Assembly (NCBI RefSeq): GCF_022483985.1
Contig: NZ_JAKVME010000001.1
Span: 1,116,001-1,180,000 of the forward strand
Origin: Acetobacter sp.
Lineage (GTDB): Bacteria; Pseudomonadota; Alphaproteobacteria; Acetobacterales; Acetobacteraceae
Direction of reading: 5' to 3'
Length of the DNA: 64,000 bases
Positions 54,837 through 64,000 of the stretch are shown here, piece by piece; the stretch's first letter is position 1, and each line of letters begins with the position of its first letter. Position numbers and translations under genes: made by a program. A model generated the notes under the pieces. The model made no database searches. It was not told where the DNA came from and worked only from the letters and a program-made list of their open reading frames with translations.

Positions 54837-55191
54837 GGAGTTACCTTTACCTCTCGGTTTTCAGGACGGGCATATGATCTCAGCCGTTAATTGTAAATAT
54901 TATTGTTAATTTTCAATAACTTGATTAAGAAAATCACTTTGACTGGTCTCGAAAGTCCTTCCAACCCGCTTTCCGGCGCCGGTCTTCATCAAAAACCGGT
55001 CGCCGATGAACGGAGAGACCCCGGTGCAAGCAATTTTCCCAGTCTCGCTTTCAACGTCTCATCCCTCTTCGGGTTGTCGTGACAAGTGCGCTGCACCTGC
55101 CAGACTGGTAACGCGGGCACGGCATTCTGCAAAGCGTCGGAAAGGTGTAAAGTTGCAGTAAGACTCCTCCCAAAATGTGTACAATGTGAAC
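54837..55191. promoter_or_regulatory. Divergent control region between pdhA and the acyl-CoA regulator gene
   Basis: Two direct repeats of GTTAATT (54886-54892 and 54905-54911), 19 nt apart, lie in an AT-rich block 50-75 nt upstream of pdhA. A perfect tandem repeat of a 9-mer (AATGTGTAC/AATGTGAAC, 55174-55191) sits directly before the regulator's ATG. Either set could be binding sites for the ScfR/RamB-like protein. The assignment is by position only. Confidence 0.4.
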
Positions 55192-56631
55192 ATGAGCGCA
55201 GGCCACAAAAAACTCTTCGCAGGAAGCAGAATCCGCAAACTTCGCCGTCAATTCGGCCATACACAGCGTGAGATGGCACGACGGGTGAATATATCGTCGA
55301 GTTATCTCAACCAGCTTGAAAACGATCTGAGGCCCATTCCAGCACAATTACTGCTAACTATTTGCAGAACTTTCGCCGTGGATGCGTCATGGTTTGGAGA
55401 CAACGAGGAAGTCCGCATCATCCAGATGCTGCGAGAGGTTTTTGCTGACCCTATGTTCAAGTCCGACCTACAGGTCGACGAGTTCCGAAAGGCCGCACAG
55501 GAACTCCCCGGACTGGCCCGGCACTTTATTGACCTGTATCGCTCGTACCGGACCCTCACCGAGAGGCGCACCCATTTCTCTGCCGACACAACAAGTCAGG
55601 ACCTCCCGCATATTCCCGACACGCTCGGCTCGCCTCATTATGAAGCAGCCGGTGAATGGGTGCAGAGCGAAAAGAACTATTTTCATGACATTGATACAGC
55701 GGCGGAGGATCTGTACGAAGCCGAGAACTTTGACCGGGCCTCTCCTTCCGTTGTGTTCGAACGCTATCTTCTGGATCACCACGCCATCCGCGTGATCACC
55801 AATACCGACTTCGCGTTGCAGGACACCCTGTGGCGGTTCGATCGCCGGGAAAAAACACTCCATCTATCAGCCGACATGGCACCCGAAAGCCGCTCCTTCT
55901 GCCTTGCCAGACTGATCGGCGACATTGAGTTCGGACACATCATCGACAAGACCATACGTCGCTCCGGCCTGCCTGCGGGTGATGCACAGGCGCTCGTTCG
56001 CGTCAGTATCAGCAATTACTTTGCCGGAGCGCTGATCCTGCCCTACGGACGATTCCGACAGGCGGCCAGAGAAACCCGACACGACCTTGATCTCCTGCAG
56101 AGACGTTTCAAAGTCAGTTTCGAGCAGGTCTGTCACCGCCTCTCCACGCTCCAGAGACCCGGGTCTGAAGGCATTCCGTTCTATTTCATCAAGACCGATG
56201 TCGCGGGAAACATCCTGAAAAGCTACAGCGCCACGCGCTTCAGTCGCGCCCGTTTCGGCGGCCTGTGCGCGCTGTGGAACGTGTTCGAAAGCTTCGCCGT
56301 TCCCGGCAGGCTGGCGACCCAGCTTTCACAGGATACAGACGGCAGCGTGTTCATCAGCGTGGCCAGAACCGTCGGGCGTCCACCGACTTCCTTTTTCGAA
56401 CGGACACGTCGTGTGGCCATCGTGCTGGGCTGCTCCGTCACTCATGCATCTGAAATCGTTTATTCTACTGCTCTGAATATTGAAGATGACCGAAATTTTG
56501 TCCCGATCGGCCCCGGATGCCGGGCTTGCAGCCGCATCGACTGCCGTCACCGAGCCGTCCCCGCCAGCGGTTTCCGGCTTGACCCGCGCAGTGATGAACG
56601 AGGCACCGTGCCTTATCGGGTTCTTGTGTGA
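55192..56631 (+). CDS. ScfR/RamB-like XRE regulator (HTH, IrrE/DUF955, DUF2083 type)
   Basis: A 479-residue transcription factor related to ScfR/RamB/PrpR/MccR acyl-CoA-responsive regulators. An N-terminal XRE helix-turn-helix (IRKLRRQFGHTQREMARRVN) is followed by a central ImmA/IrrE-like region. The DUF2083 C-terminal region has GPGCRACSRIDCRHRAVPAS, the family's conserved Cys cluster. Relatives bind short-chain acyl-CoA and control acetate, propionate or PDH-type genes. The divergent neighbour is pdhA. ATG 55192 is preferred; a GTG at 55177 is in frame. Direct control of pdh is inference. Confidence 0.85.
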   Translation: MSAGHKKLFAGSRIRKLRRQFGHTQREMARRVNISSSYLNQLENDLRPIPAQLLLTICRTFAVDASWFGDNEEVRIIQMLREVFADPMFKSDLQVDEFRKAAQELPGLARHFIDLYRSYRTLTERRTHFSADTTSQDLPHIPDTLGSPHYEAAGEWVQSEKNYFHDIDTAAEDLYEAENFDRASPSVVFERYLLDHHAIRVITNTDFALQDTLWRFDRREKTLHLSADMAPESRSFCLARLIGDIEFGHIIDKTIRRSGLPAGDAQALVRVSISNYFAGALILPYGRFRQAARETRHDLDLLQRRFKVSFEQVCHRLSTLQRPGSEGIPFYFIKTDVAGNILKSYSATRFSRARFGGLCALWNVFESFAVPGRLATQLSQDTDGSVFISVARTVGRPPTSFFERTRRVAIVLGCSVTHASEIVYSTALNIEDDRNFVPIGPGCRACSRIDCRHRAVPASGFRLDPRSDERGTVPYRVLV

Positions 56632-56847
56632 CACATGACCAGAAAGCGAAACAATACGGGAATATCGAAATAGACTGTATCAGGGACCGCTCTTGAGCAG
56701 TGCTATAAAAAATTTCACATCGACAAAATGACAAGTAAAATACACGCTAAAACCAAATCAATCATAGGAATAATTATTTTATAGACATCGCACCACCCTT
56801 ACAGATAGTGACAAAAAGTAGCCTCCACTCCTTTGGGAGACTCGTCT

Positions 56848-57552
56848 ATGGGTTTGATCACAAGGTTCTTTAAAAATTCAAATAAAGAAAATACACCTTT
56901 GCCTTTAAGCCGCTTTCGTATCGCCCGATTTAAATATATTTCTCTGTTAATAAACAGGTCAATTGAAGAAAATGGAAAATGCAGTATCATTGATCTAGGC
57001 GGAACTCCAGAATACTGGAGCAGTCTTGCGTTTCTTATAAAAGAAAAGAAAATCAATGTTACGATTGTGAATTTAAAAAAATTTACGTCGGAAGAAAAAT
57101 GGATTTCCTGTATTCAGAAAGACGCAACCAATCTGAAAGAATTCTCTGATAATTCATTTGATTTAGTGCATTCAAACAGCACAGTAGAGCATCTCGGTTC
57201 CTGGAAGAAAATGAAAGATTTTGCTTCTGAAACGCGCCGCCTCGCGCCTTCATACTATATTCAAACTCCAAATTTTTGGTTTCCTTATGAGTTCCACACA
57301 AGACTGATTGGCTTTCATTGGTTGCCGAAATCATGCCGTATAAAAATATTGATGAAGCGTGCGAATGGATACTATCCACGCGCCAATACTGTTGCAGAAG
57401 CGATGTCGATCATAAAAGACGCCCATAGCCTGACATACAAGGAAATGAACTCTCTTTTCCCGGATTCAAAAATAATTGGGGAACGGTTCTGCGGACTGAA
57501 TAAAAGCTGGATATCGATACGATCGAAAACAACCGCGGCCACCCATAAATAA
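56848..57552 (+). CDS. Low-GC class I SAM-dependent methyltransferase
   Basis: A small SAM-dependent enzyme with motif I SIIDLGGTPEYW and the post-I/IV-like segment FDLVHSNSTVEHLGSW, 234 residues from ATG 56848. GGGAG lies 8 nt upstream. GC is well below flanking genes, suggesting lateral acquisition. There is no neighbour in the same orientation to hint at a substrate; similar enzymes are common in glycan gene sets. Function unassigned. Confidence 0.8.
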   Translation: MGLITRFFKNSNKENTPLPLSRFRIARFKYISLLINRSIEENGKCSIIDLGGTPEYWSSLAFLIKEKKINVTIVNLKKFTSEEKWISCIQKDATNLKEFSDNSFDLVHSNSTVEHLGSWKKMKDFASETRRLAPSYYIQTPNFWFPYEFHTRLIGFHWLPKSCRIKILMKRANGYYPRANTVAEAMSIIKDAHSLTYKEMNSLFPDSKIIGERFCGLNKSWISIRSKTTAATHK

Positions 57553-57580
57553 AACTCTGGCATACTGCCGCAAACAAAAA

Positions 57581-57613
57581 AACGGACTGACCTTTCTTCA
57601 AGGACAATCCGTT
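57581..57613 (-). terminator. Intrinsic terminator of the trp operon
   Basis: On the minus strand AACGGA pairs with TCCGTT around an inner CCTT/AAGG stem, followed directly by a run of seven T. It lies 27-59 nt past the trpC stop. A second hairpin (CCTGACTGA/TCAGTCAGG, 57620-57644) overlaps the trpC stop. Confidence 0.75.
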
Positions 57614-57639
57614 CACGTTCCTGACTGATCTACTGTCAG

Positions 57640-58500
57640 TCAGGAAACTGGTGTCAACAAGGCTTTCAGCGCTTCACCCGGATCAACTGCGCGCAGGAGC
57701 GATTCACCAACGAGGAAACCACTGGCCCCCACGGCTGACAGACGCTTCACATCCTCTGCCGTCTTGATGCCACTTTCCGACACAATGATCTTGTCCGGCG
57801 GCACGAGAGGCGCAAGCTGGATGGTCATGTCGAGGTCAGTGACAAGAGTCTTGAGATTGCGGTTGTTGATCCCGATCAACGACGTATCAAGCGCGAGCGC
57901 CCGGTTCAGCTCCTCTTCCGAGTGGACCTCGACCAGCACATCCATATCGAGCCCCTTGGCATGATCGACCAGCGCCGCGGCTTCCTCATCCGTCAGGATG
58001 GCCATGATCAGGAGAATGCAGTCCGCACCGATCACACGGCTCTCATAGACCTGCCACGGGTCGATTATGAAGTCCTTGCGAAGCACGGGAAGCCCGCAGG
58101 CTGCTCTCGCGGTCACAAGATCATCATTGCTCCCGTGAAAGCAGGAGCTTTCTGTCAGGATGGACAGACAGGCCGCTCCGGCCGCTTCATAGGATTTCGC
58201 AATTCCCGCCGGATCATACGGATCACGCAACAGACCAGCCGATGGCGACGCCTTCTTGATTTCCGCGATGAAACCGGGAAGCATCTCAGCGGTTTTATCC
58301 TTCAGGGCGCGCCCAAAGCCACGCGGAGAAAATCCCGTCTCCAGCGCCTTCGCCGTAATGTCTTTCAGACTCACCAGCGTCGAGCGATGAGCCACTTCCA
58401 CTTTCGTACGCGCCACAATCCGGGCGAGAACATCCGATGGCCCGGAGCATGCCTCGGCACTGGTCGCAACTGGCATCTGATCCGATGTCTCGTTCATCAT
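57640..58500 (-). CDS. trpC: Indole-3-glycerol-phosphate synthase
   Basis: Closes the indole ring of tryptophan precursor. A TIM barrel with the N-terminal LARIVARTKVEVAHR, the catalytic Lys-containing FIAEIKKASPSAG and INNRNLKT segments, and ESGIKTAEDV near the end. It has 286 residues. It lies 158 nt downstream of trpD, a gap containing two hairpins, so expression may be modulated separately. Confidence 0.95.
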   Translation of the reverse strand: MMNETSDQMPVATSAEACSGPSDVLARIVARTKVEVAHRSTLVSLKDITAKALETGFSPRGFGRALKDKTAEMLPGFIAEIKKASPSAGLLRDPYDPAGIAKSYEAAGAACLSILTESSCFHGSNDDLVTARAACGLPVLRKDFIIDPWQVYESRVIGADCILLIMAILTDEEAAALVDHAKGLDMDVLVEVHSEEELNRALALDTSLIGINNRNLKTLVTDLDMTIQLAPLVPPDKIIVSESGIKTAEDVKRLSAVGASGFLVGESLLRAVDPGEALKALLTPVS

Positions 58501-58602
58501 GTCTCCGTCTCGTAAATGAAAATGGATAACTTCATCGCAGGCTGCGCGTGTTCATGCGATAGTCAGAGCCACTTCACGCGCCGCTATAATGACGCGCCCT
58601 GT

Positions 58603-58638
58603 GCAGCGGAATGGTACCGCTGCGGGATAGGATATCCC
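58603..58638 (-). promoter_or_regulatory. Two adjacent hairpins between trpD and trpC
   Basis: GCAGCGG-AATGGTA-CCGCTGC (58603-58623; 7-bp stem) directly abuts GGGATA-GGA-TATCCC (58624-58638; 6-bp stem). There is no T-run after them on the minus strand. They may be RNA-processing or pausing elements, or a boundary of an internal promoter. Confidence 0.4.
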
Positions 58639-58658
58639 TATAAAGTGATCTCGCGGTT

Positions 58659-59834
58659 TTATCCAGTAACTCCGCGCGCGGCTTCCAGCGAGGCGAAGGC
58701 CGCACCGCTATCAATGGAAGATGCCGCCAGTTTCACCAGTTCACGCAGAACAGTCCCGTCCACCTGACCGGCAGCATCCAGAACCTGCCCCCTGCCCGCG
58801 ACATGAAGTCCGCAGGCGGCATTGAACAGCACCGTATCACGATATGGGCCATGAGATCCCCGTAGCAAGGCCTCAAGCGCCTGCGCGTTCTCTTCCGGTC
58901 CGCCTCCGGCAATCGCCGAGACAGGCGCCGGTGACAGTCCTGCCATCTCAGGCTCCAGAATGAACCGATGACGCACGCCGTCCTGAAGCGCCTCGACATG
59001 CGTCGGTCCAGCCAGCGTGATTTCATCAATCCAGCGCAGCGAAGACCCGGCGATTTCACCACAGACCGCCCACACCCGCGTCGAGCCGAGCTTCGCCAGC
59101 GTATCGACGATCGGCGCCAGCCATGCCGCATCGGACACACCGACCAGTTGACGGGTCACGCAGGCAGGATTGGCCAATGGCCCCACGAAATTGAACAGGG
59201 TCCGTACACCGAGCGCACGCCGCACGCCCGCAGCGTGCCGCATGGCGGGATGATGGTGCGGGGCAGCCATGAACGTCAGATTTCTCTCACGCAGATCTGC
59301 TCCCAGCGTGACGACATCGTCTTTCAGCGGCACGCCCAGCGCCGTGAGCACATCAGAGGCTCCAGCCTTGGACGACAGCGCCCGGTTGCCGTGCTTGGCC
59401 ACCGGCACGCCAAGCCCCGCCAGCACGAAAGCAACGGATGTGGACACGTTGAGCGTGCCATGACCGTCTCCCCCCGTGCCACAGACGTCGATGGCGTCCG
59501 GTGGAGGTTCGTGCAGGGCTTTCATCCGGGACCGGACGGCTTTCACCGCACCCAGCAGCTCGTCCTGTGTTTCTCCCCGCGCCTTCATACCCATCAGAAG
59601 ACCGGCAATCTGCACATCGTCAGCCACGCCATCCATGATGAGGCCAAAGGCTTCTTCCGCTTCCGGCTCGGACAGGGCCGCCCCTGTCGCAACATGACGC
59701 AGGATCGACCGGAGACGCTCCTGCCTTGTGGCAGGATCATCGCCCTGCATGGTCCTGATAATCTGGGCAGTCTGCCTTTTAGCCTCGGCCAGCAATTCTG
59801 TCCGTTCAGAAGAAGCGACTGAAGGACTGTTCAT
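58659..59834 (-). CDS. trpD: Anthranilate phosphoribosyltransferase
   Basis: Transfers phosphoribose to anthranilate. The PRPP-binding motif VCGTGGDGHGT and KHGNRALSS are present, as is the distal DE region. Its 391 residues include an about 45-residue N-terminal extension over the usual length. It is 30 nt after trpG on the same strand. Confidence 0.95.
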   Translation of the reverse strand: MNSPSVASSERTELLAEAKRQTAQIIRTMQGDDPATRQERLRSILRHVATGAALSEPEAEEAFGLIMDGVADDVQIAGLLMGMKARGETQDELLGAVKAVRSRMKALHEPPPDAIDVCGTGGDGHGTLNVSTSVAFVLAGLGVPVAKHGNRALSSKAGASDVLTALGVPLKDDVVTLGADLRERNLTFMAAPHHHPAMRHAAGVRRALGVRTLFNFVGPLANPACVTRQLVGVSDAAWLAPIVDTLAKLGSTRVWAVCGEIAGSSLRWIDEITLAGPTHVEALQDGVRHRFILEPEMAGLSPAPVSAIAGGGPEENAQALEALLRGSHGPYRDTVLFNAACGLHVAGRGQVLDAAGQVDGTVLRELVKLAASSIDSGAAFASLEAARGVTG

Positions 59835-59864
59835 TTTCCATATCCTGTAGTCATCGGAACAGTC

Positions 59865-60461
59865 CTACGCCGCCCGTCGCGTATTATTCCACGTGCGCGC
59901 CATGCTCAGAAAGTTCCGCAGCATGTCATGACCGCCCTCGGAGGCAATACTTTCGGGATGAAACTGCACGCCATGCACGGGATACTGACGATGACGCAGC
60001 CCCATGATGATTCCATCATCTGTCCACGCCGTGCGTTCCAGCACATCCGGAAGCGTGGACGCTTCCACAATCAGACTGTGATAGCGGGTGACGTTCACCG
60101 GGTTCGGCAATCCCGCGAACACGTCCGTATTCTCGTGATAGACCGGCCAGACCTTGCCATGCACGGGCTCCGGCGCACGGATCACCCTGCCGCCAAACAC
60201 CTGACCGATGGCCTGATGCCCAAGACAGACACCCAGAATGGGGGTCGTTGGCGCAAGCGCACGGATCACGTCACAGCAGATGCCCGCCTCGTTCGGCGTG
60301 CAGGGACCGGGCGAAAGCACGATGGCTTCCGGCTTGCGGGCAGCCACCTCTTCGACGCTCAGGGCGTCGTTACGATGGACCTCACACTCCTCCCCCAACT
60401 CGCCGAGATAATGGACGAGGTTGAAGGTGAAGCTGTCATAATTGTCGATCAGCAGGATCAT
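59865..60461 (-). CDS. trpG: Anthranilate synthase component II (glutamine amidotransferase)
   Basis: Supplies ammonia from glutamine to TrpE. A class I GATase: [11 protein letters not shown] oxyanion region, nucleophile Cys in [11 protein letters not shown] and catalytic His/Glu in QFHPESI. It has 198 residues. trpE is not in this window, so the partner is encoded elsewhere. It lies 51 nt after the RsmB-like gene. Confidence 0.93.
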   Translation of the reverse strand: MILLIDNYDSFTFNLVHYLGELGEECEVHRNDALSVEEVAARKPEAIVLSPGPCTPNEAGICCDVIRALAPTTPILGVCLGHQAIGQVFGGRVIRAPEPVHGKVWPVYHENTDVFAGLPNPVNVTRYHSLIVEASTLPDVLERTAWTDDGIIMGLRHRQYPVHGVQFHPESIASEGGHDMLRNFLSMARTWNNTRRAA

Positions 60462-60512
60462 GTCGTCATGATGACGTCACCAGCCGTTCCGGTCAAACGG
60501 AACAGCGCAGCG

Positions 60513-61805
60513 TCACCCCTCCTTCCGTTCCAGCACGGCCGCGAAGAAGCCGTCCGTGCCATTTCTACCCGGTGTCAGTGAGAGCATGGATGAACCAGCC
60601 AGAGACGCCGGCACTTCCGGCGCATCCGGCACAACCGAGACAAAGTCAGGATGACGGGCAAGGAACGCCGTGATCTGGTCGCTATTTTCGGCGTTCAGGA
60701 TCGAGCAGGTCGCATAGACCAGCCGTCCGCCGGGTCGGACAAGCGCTGCCGAACGATCCAGTATCTCCGCCTGCTTGACGGTCAACTCCTTCAGATCGTT
60801 TTCTTCCAGCCTGACCCGCGCATCCGGATTACGCCGCCATGTCCCGGTCCCCGTGCAGGGCGCGTCCACCAGCACGCGATCGAACGACTTCGCACGGCGC
60901 TTGGTCCACTTGTCGCCCGGCACCAGCAGATGCCGCTCCGCATTATGAATGCCCGCACGACGCAGACGCTTCACTGCCCCCTCAAGGCGCGGCACCGACA
61001 CATCGCAGGCCACGATATGCCCGCGATTCTGCATCATCATCGCGATGGCGAGCGTCTTGCCGCCTGCTCCCGCGCAGTAATCCAGAATCCGCATCTCGGG
61101 GCGCGCACCCAGCATGGCGACAACCAACTGGCTGCCCTCATCCTGAATCTCGACCAGTCCTTCCTTGAACGCCGCACTCGCCGTTATCGGCTGACGCCCT
61201 GACAGACGCAGCCCCCACGGAGAAAGCTCGGTCAATTCGGCACGGAAACCATCCCGTAACAGGGCTTTCCGGGCCGCTTCCCGATCGCCACGCAGGGTAT
61301 TCACACGCAGATCGAGAGTCGCTTCCCCGGCCATCGCAGCCAGTTCAGCCTCCAGCGTCTCACCGAATGTCGCCTCCAGATGCGGCAGCAGCCAGTCCGG
61401 CACCTCCAGACGCACGGCGCGCGGCATGGTCGCCTCATCGGGTCTGTTGGCGGCGAGTGTCTCCAGAAAACGACGTTCATCCCGAGCCAGCGCGCCGGGA
61501 GCAAACTTTCCCTCGACAAAAGACTGGGCGATGTCGCCAAAACTGTCGCCGGCCAGAAGCTGCCTGACCGCAACACGCAGACGCGGCGTCGCCTCGCCGC
61601 CAACCTGTGCGATCAGCCACTCGGCCTGACGCCACTGACGCAGCACATCCCAGACAATGGCGGAAATCGCGCGACGGTCACCACCACCGATAAAGCGTCG
61701 CTCACGGAAAAAACTGTTGGCTGTCGCATCAGCAGGACGGCGCGGCGCGGCATCCATTGCGGTCAGAAGGTCGATCGCGGCCGCAAGCCGGGCGGAAGGC
61801 GTCAT
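60513..61805 (-). CDS. RsmB/NOP-family RNA cytosine methyltransferase
   Basis: A SAM-dependent m5C RNA methyltransferase. An N-terminal NusB-like helical region precedes a Rossmann core with DYCAGAGGKTLAIA. The catalytic Cys lies in VDAPCTGTGTW and the releasing Cys in VYATCSILNAEN. It has 430 residues. The target is probably 16S rRNA or tRNA. It sits between guaB and trpG on one strand. Confidence 0.9.
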   Translation of the reverse strand: MTPSARLAAAIDLLTAMDAAPRRPADATANSFFRERRFIGGGDRRAISAIVWDVLRQWRQAEWLIAQVGGEATPRLRVAVRQLLAGDSFGDIAQSFVEGKFAPGALARDERRFLETLAANRPDEATMPRAVRLEVPDWLLPHLEATFGETLEAELAAMAGEATLDLRVNTLRGDREAARKALLRDGFRAELTELSPWGLRLSGRQPITASAAFKEGLVEIQDEGSQLVVAMLGARPEMRILDYCAGAGGKTLAIAMMMQNRGHIVACDVSVPRLEGAVKRLRRAGIHNAERHLLVPGDKWTKRRAKSFDRVLVDAPCTGTGTWRRNPDARVRLEENDLKELTVKQAEILDRSAALVRPGGRLVYATCSILNAENSDQITAFLARHPDFVSVVPDAPEVPASLAGSSMLSLTPGRNGTDGFFAAVLERKEG

Positions 61806-61892
61806 CGGGTATCCTGCGTCCTGATCCGAAGTCCGGAAATAATGGAGTCAAAAAATGGAGAGACCGCAGCCTCTCCACCATAAAACGTCGCC

Positions 61893-63710
<1,818 letters not shown>

Positions 63711-63860
63711 TCATGCCGTGGGAGCGTCCGCCTCATCATGACCCGCTTCGGCATTCAGCAGCCGCAGAACGGCGTTGCGTTTGGTAAACGAGGGTCTCTC
63801 TCCGCTTTCATAAACGGCATTAATCTCATCCATACGGGCTTTGCTCAGGCAATAACGCAT
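63711..63860 (-). CDS. Possible small protein, 49 residues
   Basis: From ATG 63860 the frame reads MRYCLSKARMDEINAVYES and ends GHDEADAPTA. Composition looks protein-like, but there is no recognised family and no strong ribosome binding site at a good distance. The frame is open further upstream to 63968. It may be real or chance. Confidence 0.3.
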   Translation of the reverse strand: MRYCLSKARMDEINAVYESGERPSFTKRNAVLRLLNAEAGHDEADAPTA

Positions 63861-64000
63861 CGAGCAGCCCGGCCCTCCCGGACTCCCGGCGGTGATTTGT
63901 AGAAAATAGTCTGACAGATGAGACAATATATAGGGTGGGCGAAAGCTTACAATAAAGCGGAGTACCAAGCGCCCCCCGGGCGGCAGACGACGGGCTTGCG

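Overview
The window looks like chromosome of an alphaproteobacterial acetic acid bacterium (Acetobacteraceae, Acetobacter-like). This rests on the GC-rich coding sequence, the pyruvate dehydrogenase operon with a lipoyl domain on E1-beta, an HdaA-type DnaA regulator, a ScfR/RamB-type acyl-CoA regulator next to PDH, a T2SS of the kind known from acetic acid bacteria, and a long-chain mannitol dehydrogenase. Genus-level placement is inference. Most of the window is ordinary housekeeping DNA. Accessory material sits at about 34.0-37.9 kb, in one low-GC gene near 57 kb, and in a few relics.

Layout. 0-0.95 kb has no intact gene. 0.95-5.75 kb is a ytcA-mdtN-mdtO-mdtP-like efflux operon. 5.97-13.0 kb is an envelope/LPS-export run, lptF-lptG-lptD-surA-rsmA (no pdxA between surA and rsmA), followed by a D-2-hydroxyacid dehydrogenase. 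14.1-16.3 kb carries ppx and rlmE on the minus strand, then tRNA-Gln(CUG). 17.1-20.2 kb is a translationally coupled pair: a secreted PF04185 phosphoesterase and a di-haem MauG/cytochrome c peroxidase. 20.4-29.2 kb is a divergent type II secretion locus (minus: gspE-F-H-I-J plus a GspC/N-like gene; plus: prepilin peptidase, gspL, gspM, gspK). It lacks the secretin GspD and the major pseudopilin GspG. 29.7-34.05 kb holds small exported proteins, a DsbA/FrnE oxidoreductase, an SBF-like transporter and a SYLF protein.

34.5-37.4 kb is a low-GC glycan gene (CDP-glycerol glycerophosphotransferase-like) cut in two by a 1,291-bp IS5-family element. The 4-bp target duplication is intact, and removing the element plus one duplication copy restores one continuous reading frame of about 527 codons. 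37.9-43.0 kb is hdaA, then ppk1-aldose epimerase-mltG. 43.2-44.9 kb is purM-purN. 45.1-47.0 kb is an Rrf2-cupin-SDR set. 47.3-49.5 kb holds a mannitol dehydrogenase and a HAD phosphatase. 49.7-54.8 kb is pdhA-pdhB-pdhC-lpdA, divergent from the ScfR/RamB-like regulator at 55.2-56.6 kb. 56.8-57.6 kb is a low-GC methyltransferase. 57.6-63.4 kb is guaB-rsmB-like-trpG-trpD-trpC, ending at a clear intrinsic terminator.

How it fits together. Several blocks serve the envelope: efflux, LPS export, T2SS, SurA, MltG and the interrupted glycan gene. The PDH operon and its divergent regulator suggest acyl-CoA or acetate-responsive control of central carbon flux. I found no CRISPR array, prophage, toxin-antitoxin or recognisable defence system. 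The most notable sequence-level observations are the IS-split gene with an intact reconstitutable frame, near-identical lipoyl-domain DNA in pdhB and pdhC, related inverted repeats upstream of lptF and surA, and palindromes or repeats in front of ppk, the PDH regulator and between trpD and trpC.
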